Part shown: in pieces, positions 32,432-43,201 of the stretch | How the letters are laid out: each line of letters opens with the position of its first letter | How positions within the stretch are numbered: the first letter of the stretch is position 1 | Program-made: the position numbers and the translations under genes | The notes under the pieces: model-generated | What the model was told of the DNA's origin: nothing | The model's input: only the letters and a program-made list of their open reading frames with translations | The model's database searches: none | Assembly (NCBI GenBank): GCA_033220425.1 | Contig: CM065646.1 | Span: 3,913,501 to 3,977,500, forward strand | From: Lepraria neglecta | Taxonomy: Eukaryota; Ascomycota; Lecanoromycetes; Lecanorales; Stereocaulaceae | Direction of reading: 5' to 3' | DNA: 64,000 bases

Positions 32432-33091
32432 CTACTCGAAAGTCCAAAGCCTTATCCTTGAGCCAACTTCTGGGCATCCACTCACCGGAAACACAACCAC
32501 GACCTCTCCCTCTCCCTCCACAACGACAGTGAGGTAATACCTGACCTCGAAGCCTCTGAATGCCTCATGAATGAATATGTCGCGGATCTGGGAGGAAGGT
32601 ATGAAGCGTGTGTTGCTGGGCAAGAGGTAGGAGGGTGAGAGGGTACTGGTTTGGATGCCGAGGGAACGCAGGGTTAGGAGCGATTCTTCTATAGGACCAA
32701 GTATTTTAGCATGGGGGTCAACCAGTATAGATAATATACAAAGGGCCGTCACGGAGTTGTGAGAGCTTGATGTAAACGAGACTGCCAACATACCAGTATG
32801 AAACCGCCTAAATACTAAGAAGAAGCTCGCAAAAGACAAAGGCCCAACATGAGACCAAGGAGCTTTGTCGATATACTCTAACCAGCTGTTCAGCATGTAG
32901 TGGAAGTCATCAAGAGACTTGGCCAGAAGTACAGCGAGAGTAGCGAGTCCCAAGACGATACGCAGGGAGAGAAGAAGGTGATGAAAGAGCTTGGAGGGGA
33001 GCGTTTCGCGGCGGGAGGCGGTGGAAACTGTATAGGAAATTGTAGTAGGAGAGGGGCGTAGAGTGGTCAGATGAGGCCGTGTGGTCAGCAT
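32432..33091 (-). CDS. GPI15: GPI-GlcNAc transferase subunit PIG-H
   Basis: Exons 32794..33091 and 32432..32688, with a 105-nt intron (GTATGT..TATAG); 184 aa. The intron is needed to join FRRFHT to the family core EESLLTLRSLGIQTSTL. That is followed by FIPSSQIRDIFIHEAFRGFEVRYYL and VVVFP, the PIG-H domain. One or two hydrophobic spans (LLLSLRIVLGLATLAVLL and SFASFFLVF) anchor it in the ER membrane. Known role: part of the complex that starts GPI-anchor synthesis by moving GlcNAc to phosphatidylinositol. Divergent from HUB1 across 182 bp. Confidence 0.88.
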   Translation of the reverse strand: MLTTRPHLTTLRPSPTTISYTVSTASRRETLPSKLFHHLLLSLRIVLGLATLAVLLAKSLDDFHYMLNSWLEYIDKAPWSHVGPLSFASFFLVFRRFHTGMLAVSFTSSSHNSVTALCILSILVDPHAKILGPIEESLLTLRSLGIQTSTLSPSYLLPSNTRFIPSSQIRDIFIHEAFRGFEVRYYLTVVVEGEGEVVVVFPVSGCPEVGSRIRLWTFE

Positions 33092-33273
33092 TGAAGCAGG
33101 CGAGGTCTGTTACATCGTTGGTGGAAGTCGAGAGTTGCCGAAGCTCTCACCTTCTGCACACCATTGATGCCAAGCCTAGGAACAGGTCTAGCGCCGGCAT
33201 CAATTCCGCACTTTTTTGCGTCATTTCGCCAGAGCTGGCAGCCCTTCTCATGTTCTGACTCCCGAAATTCAAC

Positions 33274-34089
33274 ATGCCGGACTCAAGATCAAGGTCCAGG
33301 TCACCCTCGCCGTACTCAAAGCGAGCCGAGCGTAGCTCGCGCCGAGAAGAACCCCCTCGAAGTCGCTCCCCACGACGAAGATACAGCCGCTCACCTTCCC
33401 CACGACCCAGGCATCACGAACGAAGCCGCTCTCCAAGACGGCGATATGAGGACAGACCTCGAAAATCAGGAGGTGGCGGTTTCAGATGGAAAGAGAAACC
33501 CCGACACGATGATGATGACAGAAGAGATGATCGAAGACTAGAGCGAGGCTATCGAGAGCAGGAACGGCCAAGGCAGAGATCTCCTCCGAGGGATAGTGGA
33601 AAGAGGGACGACATAGAATCTAAATTCGGCCCACAAAGCGAGAATAAAAGAGATTATGTCGAACCCAAGTTCGGAGAGGCACCGAAAGAGGAGAAGAAAA
33701 AGAAGAAAGCAGCGCCCACGATTGCGCCGGTGGGGGAGATGATTATTGTGAATGTGAATGATAGGTTGGGGACGAAGGCTTCGATTCCCTGTCTGGCTTC
33801 TGATCCGATAAGTATGTTCTCCATGTCTTGCGTCAGTGTTGCTGGAAAGTGGAGAGGAAATTAACACGTGCCTCGCAGAATTATTCAAAGCCCAAGTCGC
33901 AGCGCGCATTGGTCGACAGCCGCATGAGATTATGTTGAAGAGGCAGGGAGAGAGGCCGTTTAAGGATCAGCTTACGCTGGAGGATTATGGTGTTAGTAAT
34001 GGGGTGCAGTTGGATTTGTGAGTAGTGTCGCCCGATTATATTGAGTGTGCTTGCTAATTGTTTCCAGGGAGATTGATACTGGTGATTGA
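33274..34089 (+). CDS. HUB1: HUB1/UBL5-type ubiquitin-like protein with RS-rich N-terminus
   Basis: Exons 33274..33811, 33879..34017 and 34068..34089 give 232 aa; the phase sums agree. Residues 1-120 are an Arg/Ser dipeptide domain (SRSRSRSPSPYSKR, RSRSPRRRYSRSPSP). The last ~80 residues form the ubiquitin-like fold: MIIVNVNDRLGTKASIPC, then KLFKAQVAARIGRQPHEIML, FKDQLTLEDYGVSNGVQLDL. It lacks a Gly-Gly end, as in Hub1, and stops at EIDTGD. Hub1 binds spliceosomal Snu66/Prp5 non-covalently and tunes splice-site use; an RS extension fits speckle or spliceosome targeting. The last exon holds only 22 nt. Confidence 0.88.
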
Positions 34090-34476
34090 ACGAATGACGA
34101 GCATGGTGAAGGCTCTCACGAAGGCGTTCTCGGGCTAGAGACCGAGTTTATGAGGAGTTCGAAAAATTGCTGGCTACTTGAGACGAATTACGAAATCGGA
34201 TACAAAGGAGCAGGTGTCTATATAGTGGCAGTACAATGATTGAAAACCCTAAAACAAGACACCATAGTCTAAACATTCCAAACACTGAACAGCAGACTTC
34301 TGGTCTTTACATACTCTACCTAGCCGCTTAAAGATCGAGTCCTCTGACGTGAGCCCAGCAATGGCACCTGAATCAGCTATTCCAAACGCAAAAAGACAGT
34401 CACTCCCCGACGCCCTGCCCACCATACCCCCTCCTTTCCTCTCTCATCCCCCAACCCTGAGCGTTTCCCTGCTCCT
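34090..34476. other. Convergent intergenic region
   Basis: 3' flanks of HUB1 and the secreted-protein gene. Nothing else seen. Confidence 0.5.
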
Positions 34477-34792
34477 TCAGCTACCAGTAACCTCAATATC
34501 CAGCCCCATCTCAATACCACCGGTAGCACCAGCCGGCATTCCCTCGCACTCATAATACATATCGCCTGGCTCGCTCCCCACCTGGAGGCAGAATTCGCAG
34601 CCTATAGACTGGCAGAAGGCGTGACTGGCGGGCTTGTCGTCATTGCAGGGAGTAAGTCTGCAGCGGCCCGCCGGGTTAGAATCGAGGGTGGAAGACGAAG
34701 GATGACATTGGGGAGATAGGTGCGGGGATGGCGAGTGTGAAGGGTGAGATGGTGGTGGAGAGGGTGAGGAGGATGTAGGTTGGGAATCGCAT
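34477..34792 (-). CDS. Small secreted cysteine-rich protein (effector-like)
   Basis: Two exons, 34707..34792 and 34477..34657, with a 49-nt intron (GTCATC..TTCTAAC..GCAG); 88 aa. Exon 1 is a textbook signal peptide, MRFPTYILLTLSTTIS then PFTLA, with likely cleavage near AIPA. The mature part carries five Cys (TPCND, AFCQS, GCEFC, YECEG) in ~35 residues and ends GLDIEVTGS. Without the intron the frame reads into a Pro/Ser-rich low-complexity run, so an annotation missing the intron would lose the signal peptide. The donor is weak and the branch site strong. No family recognised. Confidence 0.65.
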
Positions 34793-35574
34793 GGCTGGGT
34801 CAGGAAGGTGGGAATGATGTTGATTGAGGTAGGCTGCAAGGAGAATGGATCCTAATTGCTAGGAAGTCTGGTGTATTAGATCAGCTTTGCAAAGTTTCTG
34901 TGGTGTTCTAACGAGATATAAGTCTTCTTAATATTTAATATATCCCCAGCACTTTTGCAATTAGCAGTATGCCTGAACACGTATGCTCAACGCTTACACC
35001 TTCAAAATGTTGCAGGATGGGTAAGCATAGTAGATCGAGGCATTGGGCCCATGCTCAGAATGATCTTCTCGTAAAGATGGGCTTTCCAGGGAAACCCATA
35101 GAGCATAATTATAACGGCAGACACCTCGGTCATGCGGTGTCCTTCGAGTGCGGCAATTCTTCCATGATGCTTTCTTGCATGGGAATCGAGAAAAACCATG
35201 GCTGTAGATCGAGGTTTCGGATCACGCGTATACAAATATGCCAAACGCAAAGCGCAAGGGCTTCAACAAATGGACTTAACCGCAATAATGTTCGGGTCAA
35301 CAAAGTATAAATCCGTTTCGGGATCTGCTTTGCTTACTCTGCAGCATAGCACGTAACAAAGAGAGCAAGATTACATAGATTTTACATTTTTGAAAAGGGT
35401 TTGGAGACGGTATGCGGCCAGTCGCCTCCAAGTCGTGCCAAGGCACTAGGAACGCGAACCCGCGATACGTTTAACACAATCTGGCTACAGCGCTATCGCG
35501 ATATGCAAGAAGCCAGTGTCAGGTTCCAACCGTAACAGCTTTAACATCTCTTCGTGCGTCCTGAGGGCAGTGAT
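34793..35574. other. Intergenic region
   Basis: A 113-codon plus-strand frame (34969-35310) begins with ATG but has no domain, no signal peptide and no intron context; not called. Otherwise empty. Confidence 0.45.
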
Positions 35575-38500
35575 CTATGATCTTTTCTTCCCAGACGCAG
35601 GAAATGCTGTTGTTTTTACTCTCCTCGCTTTGAGTCTGGGCTTTGAGCCCGTTTCAAGGTCCTGTTCTCCTTTTGGCTGTTGAAAAAGCCATTGGAAACG
35701 CGCTTCTAGATTACCTTCCAGCTGCAAATTATTGAGTTAGTCAACAATCTCGGCTCGGAGATTTATCCAACTCACAGATTTGCTCCGTTTGAAGATAGTC
35801 CATACCATAAAAGTCACGAGCGTGGTAAGTATAGCGAAGGGCAGATACCACCACCAAGCAGGATTATTTTTCAGTATATCGACATTCATACCGAAAAGAC
35901 TCTAAGAAGCTTAATTAGGTCCTATCTTCCCAAGAATTTCTGTTGATCTCACCGCAATGAATAATAGTGGAAGGAATATAAACTTCTTATGTTAGCATAA
36001 AAAAAACCTAAATATGGAGGATCTATACCGTAATCCAGCTGAGGCGTTTCATACTTTTATTCGTCGATGTAGATTTTTGTGCTTCTGTAATGGACGTCAA
36101 ATTGAACTCCTGTTTCCCGAGTTAGGTCTATACTCTTATAGGTGCACTACAAACTGGTAATACCAATTGGATCATATCCTGAGATGACTCAGTAAGATTC
36201 CTTAATTGCTTTTCAGTTGTCGTTCGTAGTTCGTCGCTTGCCTTCTCAAAATCGTCCATCTTGTTTCTCACCTCATCGAGAGGCAGTTCGTGTAACGCTC
36301 TCGCCGACTCACTCTGGTACCAATCTCGAAATGATTGGAGAGTTTCAATTTGTTTCGTGAGATTTTCTTTGAGAATCTCTAGAAGTTGGGCATCGATCAG
36401 AAGGTACTGGATCAAGTTTGGATCGGTACCGCTCGATCTTAAGATCTTTGTACGCTGGAGAGTATTAATTTGGCTCGAATTCATAACAAAGATTTCATAA
36501 CAAAGATTTCATACCATCAATCCAAGACGTTCCTGGAACCGGCTGAAATTCTGATCCCAAATGCTTCGAACTTTCAGTAGTAAGGGACGGAGAAGATCAG
36601 TCGCCATTTTAGGTATTTCAGCATATTCCGAAGTACTGAAGAAGATCCGAGATTGCAAAACGGGGTTTCTCGAATGTGAGTAGACTTTATGATCTTCAGA
36701 CTTCATCATAATCCACAGAATTCCTTGCCGGCTTTCAAACTCCCTAAGAGAGTTTCCTGCAAGCTGGACATTATTTGGCCAATGCTCTATGTTTTCTGGT
36801 AAGGCATAGCAGGTGAAAGACAAAGCACATTCTAGAAAGCCTTCGCAGCATTAGTAAGCGGTTCGTATAATCGTCTAAGCGACATCCCCCGACGGAGACT
36901 TCATACTTACAGTCTTTTGCCAATGTTTGGCGAACAGTATTTTGGCTTGGAGCTGAGTTCATCCTGACGATCCAAGACCTATCTTCAACCACGTCCCTTA
37001 TACCGAATAGATCTGCATTATGCGGGTTTGATGATTTGTACCACCAGCGGCAGTGGAAATTGAATGTAACTTCTGGATGCAGCATAGAACCATCCGCAAG
37101 GATACTTTGTAATATTAGTATAAGAGGGAAACCTCATAAGCCAGGGGCAAAGAGACTTACAATATTCGTTTACCATTGCGGTGTTTACTCATGAAATCAG
37201 TGTCTTTTGCAGGTAATTCTGTACTTCTTGAAGAGAGGGGGTACGACATTTCATCAAGTTCCCGTTTCAGGCTCTCGTCTCTGAAAACGACCTTAGCTGA
37301 CTCATCATTGATCATCTCAAGGTTGCAATTAGGAGCACGGCCAGAACAACGTCGCCAGTCTGATGCATTTATCGAGGATAGACCGGCGGTAGTTTTTGGA
37401 TAAAGTAAAAGCACCATATCACGGTTTTGATTGCGTATAGCCAGCTGAAATGGGTTAGTGTCCCCGAGGTCTTCTATATCCGGCGAAGCCCCTATATCAA
37501 GGATGTATTTGGCAATTGCAACGTACCCTTTGTCGACCGCAACATGAAGTGGTGTGAGCCCGGAATCATCCTGTGAGCTCAAATGAATACCTGCACCCGC
37601 ATCACATAGTATTTTCAGAACAGCAAGACTGCCGGACGCAACACCGACATGAAGCAGAGAGAGTCGGGTTACTAATCTCGGCTGTATAGTGACATCTGCT
37701 CCGCGTTCAAGTAACAGCTTCACTATATCCAGATCTCCCCGAAGTGCCGCTGCTTGGAGGGTATTGCCGTAGTCTCCACCCTGCGCGTTCACATCTGCTC
37801 CGCGTTCAAGTAACAGCTTCACTATATCCAGATGTCCCCTACATGCCGCTGCTTGGAGGGTATTGCCGTAGTCTCCACCCTGCGCGTTCACATCTGCTCC
37901 GCGTTCAAGCAACAGCTTCACTATATCCAGATGTCCCCCACATGCCGCTGCTTGGAGGGTATTGCCGTAGTCTCCACCCTGCGCGTTCACATCTGCTCCG
38001 CGTTCAAGTAACAGCTTCACTATATCCAGATGTCCCCCATATGCCGCTGCTTGGAGGGTATTGCCGTAGTCTCCACCCTGCGCGTTCATACCTGCTCCGC
38101 GTTCAAGCAACAGCTTCACTATATCCAGATATCCCCTATCTGCCGCTGCTTGGAGGGTATTGCCGTAGTCTCCACCCTGCGCGTTCACATCTGCTCCGCG
38201 TTCAAGTAACAGCTTCACTATATCCAGATGTCCCCTACATGCCGCTGCTTGGAGAGCATTGCCGTAGTCTCCACCCTGCGCGTTCACATCTGCTCCGCGT
38301 TCAAGTAACAGCTTCACTATATCCAGATCTCCCCCACATACCGCTGCTTGGAGGGTATTGCCGTAGTCTCCACCCTGCGCGTTCACATCTGCTCCGCGTT
38401 CAAGTAACAGCTTCACTATATCCAGATATCCCCCACATACCGCTGTTTCGAGGGTATTGCCGTAGTCTCCACCCTGCGCGTTCACATCTGCTCCGCGTCC

Positions 38501-39100
38501 AAGTAACAGCTTCACTATATCCAGATGTCCCCCACATACCGCTGCTTGGAGGGTATTGCCGTAGCGTCCACCCTGCGCGTTCACATCTGCTCCGCGTTCA
38601 AGTAACAGCTTCACTATATCCAGATGTCCCCCCCATGCCGCTGCTTGGAGGGTATTGCCGTAGTCTCCACCCTGCGCGTTCACATCTGCTCCGCGTTCAA
38701 GTAACAGCTTTACTATATCCAGATATTCCCCATGTACCGCTGCTTGGAGGGTATTGCCGAAGTGTCCACCCTGCGCGTTCACATCTGCTCCGCGTTCAAG
38801 TAAAAGCTTCACTATATCCAGATGTCCTACCCATGCCGCTGCTTGGAGGGTATTGCCGTACTGTCCACCCTGCGCGTTCACATCTGCTCCGCGTTCAAGT
38901 AACAGCTTCACTATATCCAGATGTTCCCCCCATGCCGCTGCTTGGAGGGTATTGCCGTAGTCTCCACCCTGCGCGTTCGCATCTACTCCGCATTCAAGTA
39001 ACAGCTTCACTATATCCAGATCTCCCCGAAGTGCCGCTGCTTGGAGAGCATTGCCGTAGTCTCCACCCTGCGCGTTCGCATCTGCTCTACGCTTAAGCAT
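35575..39100 (-). CDS. Ankyrin-repeat protein fused to a CorA-like Mg2+ transporter domain
   Basis: Eight exons: 37161..39100, 36911..37104, 36515..36840, 36164..36454, 36029..36109, 35953..35982, 35776..35901 and 35575..35721. All phases close to 1044 aa. Residues 1-470 are 14 nearly identical 33-aa ankyrin repeats (consensus GNTLQAAACGGHLDIVKLL), then about three diverged ones. The C-terminal half is a fungal CorA-type module: RDVVEDRSWIVRMN, a helical stalk, FNLTSITEAQKSTSTNKSMKRL, a span FIFLPLLFIA, the signature LFGMN, and a second span PFAILTTLVTFMVWTIF. The first ATG falls inside a repeat; the frame stays open ~110 nt upstream without ATG, so an N-terminal domain may have been lost or lies in an unseen exon. 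Confidence 0.82.
37710..39096 (-). repeat. 99-bp coding minisatellite (14 ankyrin units)
   Basis: Fourteen tandem 99-bp units. Adjacent units differ mainly at a few codons around AAxxGxxLD, the ankyrin helix surface, while the rest (NAQGG..GN, IVKLLLERGADV) is nearly invariant at DNA level. Because the unit is a multiple of three with few stops, the opposite strand is also open for 450 codons, which is an artefact. Confidence 0.92.
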
Positions 39101-39397
39101 TTTCTTAACCAAAGTACTTAGGCTTAGCCTCTGCGGCTGGTACCAAATTAATCCCCCCTTAGCTATGAGAAAGACGACTCGTAGACGATGATATAGTAGT
39201 CCGTAATAGTTGGCAAATTATGCTATTCGTGTCGAACACGGGCACGAATGACTTCTCCTAAGCCCGGACTGGTAGATCCGTTCAATCGTGCTGTAGGGAG
39301 TCGGCGCGAGTATAATCTGTTACGAGCCAAGACCATGACCGGAACTACGCCAGGAGGAGCGTAGGGACTGTCATGAGGCTTGACCTCATGGACACTA

Positions 39398-41788
39398 CTC
39401 GTATTGCCCCCCAAACCGCCACTCCCCCCAAAACCGCCACTCCCCCCAAACCGCCAGCCGCTAAGCCTAATTGGGAGCGCTAATAAATGATTTATCAAGG
39501 CAAAGGATCCGTATACACCCTATTCTCCTACATATACACCCCCCTTGATTTGGTTAGCGCCTGCCGTTGGCGCAACGAAAATCCAAACATTGCAAATGCG
39601 CGTGTAAACACCACCAACATCTTCGTATCCTACCACTCCTACATCATCAACGCTACGTCTATAGAGCTCAAGCCGCCGCCTGAGGGGCTGCAAGCCAGTA
39701 TGCTCGAGGAGCTCATTATTAAGGTGCAGGAACACGCGGGGAAGGAGGGCTACGCTATTATCAAGAAGCGCACCAAAAAAAGCTATCTACAAATTCTATC
39801 TACAAGGCCTGGTTGCGCTGTGATCGCGGGGGTAGATTTATAGAAGGAAGAGGCTTTGGAAAGCGTCTATATACAAGCTCACGGCTTATTAAATGCCCAT
39901 TCGAGTGTATTATAAAGGAAGAGCAGGATATCTTGGATAGATGGAACCTAATCGTCAAAAACCCGGAGTATAATCATACGCCTACACGGCCTAGAGTATA
40001 TCCATTAATCAGGAGCCTTCCGGATTTAAGTATATAAGACGTTCAGAAGAGATAGTCGCTGTAATAAGGCAGGGTTTAGTACAGCAGGGTTCTATATAAG
40101 TAAGAGATGGGAATACTATAATTACAGCCGAGCCGGCTAGTGGGAGAGACATTCAGTTGCCTCAGCGCTTAGCTACTATATTAAGAGGAGGAGCTATACC
40201 AGGTGTTCCAGTACGGGCGACTTCAGTATGGCAGCGATCGGGGTAGGCGATATTCGGCGGATATGGTGTTTTTGACCCTGTAGCCTGGTAGTATACTTAG
40301 TTAGAATATCGCAAAAAAGTTTTAATTGTAAAGACCTCGTTTTTAGACGATTTAAACTGCGTTTGAATATCTAGCTGCTATTAGGGAACAATAACAAGGC
40401 CTCACCAAATTTATATAGCGGGTTGTTTATTTTCTCTGCGCGCTTCGGATTGCGCCCGTGTTGCCCTAGCCCTTGCCCTTGATCGATTGTTACTCTGCCA
40501 ACGGCAGGCGCTAACCAAATCGGGGGGGTGTATATGTAGGAAATCTGGGGTGTATATGTAGGAGAATAGGGTGTATACGGATCCTTTGCCTTTATCAATG
40601 CCACTATTCAATGCCTCCATTCCATTGCATTGCATGGCTATGTGGCCCAATTGGAGCTCTACAAGAGGCCCGGAGGCAGTGGACTAGTAGTGGAAGAGGG
40701 TCTGCTATTCAGACAAGCAATATCTCATGTGGTTGGTGCAGCACATCTATCCGAATCCTCGAATATATAACTCTGCTTGCGATATCATATTCCAATTCGA
40801 ACTCGAAATCAGGCCTGAAAACGCGATTGCAATGCTTTCCTCGACCTGCACCCCCTTCTTTATTAGGTATAGCGCCTATTTAAGGAGTCGCCATAGCTTC
40901 TTGATAATTCGACCTCCCTGTATGGCCACTGGAGTGGGCGATAGCTCTCGCATAAGGACTGGCTGCTCCGGCCTCGCTAATGAATCTGATATGTGTGCTC
41001 GATGAGGTATAGCTGCTGTTATTCGGGGTGCTCTTAGTATTACTAGGGGTCGTATTGGAAGCCTTTCTCATCCATATTATACGTATCTTAGTCTTCCACC
41101 TTGTACTGCTGCTTCGTTGTATGGTAGAGCTCGAACCAATAAGCTATCGTTTCAGGGTCACTGGCGATATTGTTCCTGTCTTTATCTATAGACGAAATGA
41201 ATTTCGGTTTTAGATCAGGATGGCGATTAAAGAACTTCTCAACCTAGTAATTGCCTAGGTCTTTTATATAACCTCTCTTTCGAAATATCTACTGGGCTAT
41301 AGACCGCAATTACATGACCCTTGGTAGCTACCTCCATTTTCCGAGTTGTATTATCTATCTGGCGATTACGACTTCTTCTGCTGGTGATAGTAATTATTAC
41401 TCCTGGCTGACTTCATTCCTTGATCTGGCTCCTTTGATTCGATCTCGTAGAGTAGTCGGACTGATTCGGAACCGAGTAGCGATCTGGCAAGTCGATTCGG
41501 CTTGTGGTGTTCTAATGGTTTCGTGATAATAGTTTATAGCCAACAGGATCTTTGCTCTTTCGGGAGCTCTAGAGGGCCTATCTAGAGGTCTTCTTGCTCT
41601 GGTAGATTAGATAGAAGGTCGGCAGGGTCGTCAGAGCCGTGGAGCGTTGATATAGCCATTACGGTGGCATGCAATGGGTGGAATGGAGGAGTTTGAGTAT
41701 GATTTTCGACATACCATTTGATAGTTTGCCTAATTAGGTTTAGCGGCTGGCGGTTTGGGGGGACTGGCGGTTGGGGGGGCAATACGAG
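39398..41788 (-). mobile_element. Fot1/pogo-like DNA transposon remnant, itself interrupted
   Basis: Ends are inverted: CTCGTATTGCCCCCC then AACCGCC on each side, flanked by TA (39396-39397 and 41789-41790), the Tc1/mariner/pogo duplication. On the minus strand the interior shows a psq-type helix-turn-helix (AESTCQIATRFRISPTTLRD near 41480) and the catalytic-domain motif YNMDEKGFQYD near 41070, preceded by FFNRHPDLKPKF. Multiple stops break the frame. Removing the nested MULE leaves ~1.3 kb, shorter than a complete Fot1 (about 1.9 kb), so the 3' half of the transposase is partly deleted. Confidence 0.75.
39499..40590 (+). mobile_element. Mutator-like (MULE) element with FAR1-type domain
   Basis: A 1092-bp element with long terminal inverted repeats of ~75 bp or more, starting GGCAAAGGATCCGTATACAC, and a perfect 8-bp duplication TTTATCAA (39491-39498 and 40591-40598). 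The right arm carries an extra ~20-bp duplication of CCTACATATACACCCC. Inside, plus-strand frames encode a FAR1/WRKY-GCM1-like zinc-binding domain in pieces: LRCDRGG, SSRLIKCPFECIIK, WNLIVKNPEYNHTP. The catalytic core is absent, so it is non-autonomous. It is inserted within the pogo-like element. Confidence 0.8.
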
Positions 41789-41969
41789 TATGGCTTGGCA
41801 TGAGATTTCCTACGTCTATATATGTAGAGCACTGCTCACCACTTGGAGCATCGTGCTCAACCTTCACACTACTTGTACTACACATGCGATAGATCTCATA
41901 CTAGGCACTGAACATATCTTATCATATACCAGACCAGTCTAGTGATACTTGAAGTCTGCTTCGCCTTTT

Positions 41970-42422
41970 TGTTACGAACCGTGTTCTGCGTACCGGTGTC
42001 GTATTATGGATTGTTCTCAATGGAGATGGAGGTGCAACCACACAAGAGGGCGAAGCAGGCTTCAAGTGATACTAAGCGGGTCTGGTATATAATCAGATGA
42101 TGTATATGTTCAGTGCCTAGTCTAAGAGATCTATCGTATGTAATCAAGTACAACAGATAAGTTGAGCACAGTGCTCCAAGTGGTGAGCAGTGCTCCGCAT
42201 ATATAGCAATAGGAAATCCATGCCAAGCATCAGGGTTCAAACGGGTCGAACATCGATCCGTCTGAACCATATCCGAGTCGAACGAGTCGAACCTCGATCT
42301 GTCTGAACCATGTCCGAGTCGAACGAGTCGAACCTCGATCCGTCTGAACCAGACCCTGCCAAGCCCATGCTAGTTTGTGCGCCCCTGGCGCGTTCTCCCT
42401 AGCATGTTCTTGGCTCGTAACA
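41970..42422 (-). mobile_element. Fossil solo LTR, inverted, nested in a related LTR
   Basis: A 453-bp copy of the same LTR family, minus orientation (TGTTACGAACC at the left, GGCTCGTAACA at the right), with a perfect 5-bp duplication CTTTT on both sides (41965-41969 and 42423-42427). Its insertion site lies inside the plus-oriented LTR, producing a ~175-bp inverted repeat around 41960. It contains a short tandem array (42240-42352). The perfect duplication suggests this insertion is younger than its host LTR. Confidence 0.8.
42240..42352. repeat. Tandem ~49-bp repeat inside the solo LTR
   Basis: Units sharing GTCGAAC(A/C)TCGATC and GTCTGAACCAT plus TCCGAGTCGAAC, about 2.3 copies. Accounts for most of the length difference from the host LTR. 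Confidence 0.7.
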
Positions 42423-42495
42423 CTTTTGCACATTGCACCTCCATCCCCATTGAGAATAATCCCATATACGATACCGATACGCACGGTTCGTAACA

Positions 42496-43201
42496 CCGTT
42501 CTATATAGTAAATTTACCCGTAATTATTCCGCTACTATCTCTTTACCGACGCCTTTACTTCTATACCTTTACAATAGCTAGAGATAATATAAAATAGAGA
42601 AAGTCCTAAATTTGTATATTTAGATAGTACACTAGATAATACTCTAGATAGTACTCTAGCTAGTACTAGGTAGCGCTTAGAGATAAATACTAAATCGGTT
42701 TGAAAATTACCGCTTAATACCGTTAGATCGCTTCTATATTTTAGGTACCAAAAATAACAAGCGAGAACGCCGCCTAAAACGGCGCCGAGACCATCTCGAA
42801 CCAGACGCCTTCTCACCTGTACACAAAGTATCCGCGTCTCTATTACATGCTTTGGGCGCAAGGAAGGTGAAGGCTTGACGCGTACAAAACGAAAAGAGTG
42901 CAGTACTAGTAAGTGTTTGAGAAGAATTTCATAGCCACTATTTGCGGTCTTGGGTTATCTCACACCAAAGTGTATATCAAGCTCTGGGGTCGGGTTGCTT
43001 TCAAAGTCTCATGAAGATGTAGTCTCTGAGTAATTTTTTTTTTGAATTTAGCTAGCTATTAGTGCTGAATACATGCTCTAATCGGTCCCTTCCTGCACGC
43101 TACAAGCCCAGTCCCTGCAAAAAGCACTATATGAAGCATCCGAAACTCTGACGTCGTGACAGCGAACTCCATCCTCGACTCCACTGGTATTATTTCCTCT
43201 C
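42496..43201. other. AT-rich flank of the transposon nest
   Basis: AT-rich stretch with quasi-palindromic CTAGATAGTACTCTAG-type tandem motifs at 42600-42680, then the glutamine synthetase 3' flank. TA-biased composition is compatible with repeat-induced point mutation. No gene. Confidence 0.5.

Larger units (their letters stand above)
39318..42495 (+). mobile_element. Fossil LTR (TGTTACGA..TCGTAACA) split by nested insertions
   Basis: An LTR-type fragment beginning TGTTACGAGCC and ending GGTTCGTAACA, in plus orientation. It is cut into three pieces by a pogo-like DNA transposon (39398-41788) and by an inverted solo LTR of the same family (41970-42422). Without the insertions it is roughly 330 bp. 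No internal coding region and no clear flanking duplication remain, so it is an old solo LTR or a rearranged end. Superfamily (Gypsy or Copia) cannot be told from an LTR alone. Confidence 0.65.

Noticed and set aside
34969-35310. 113-codon plus-strand ORF starting with ATG
   Set aside because: No signal peptide, domain or splice context; composition like random DNA.
37744-39096. 450-codon plus-strand ORF with repeated LLGGYCRSLHPARSHLLRVQ
   Set aside because: It is the antisense of the 99-bp ankyrin array; a repeat unit of 33 codons without antisense stops stays open automatically. The minus strand has ankyrin motifs and proper introns.
41582-41782. 66-codon minus-strand ORF (MPPQPPVPPNRQP) considered as a retroelement gag start
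   Set aside because: It begins in the terminal repeat of the TA-flanked element and leads into a psq helix-turn-helix, so it belongs to the pogo-like DNA transposon.
42535-42861. 108-codon minus-strand ORF
   Set aside because: AT-rich, tandem TAGTACTC motifs make Leu/Ser/Val-rich frames; no gene features.
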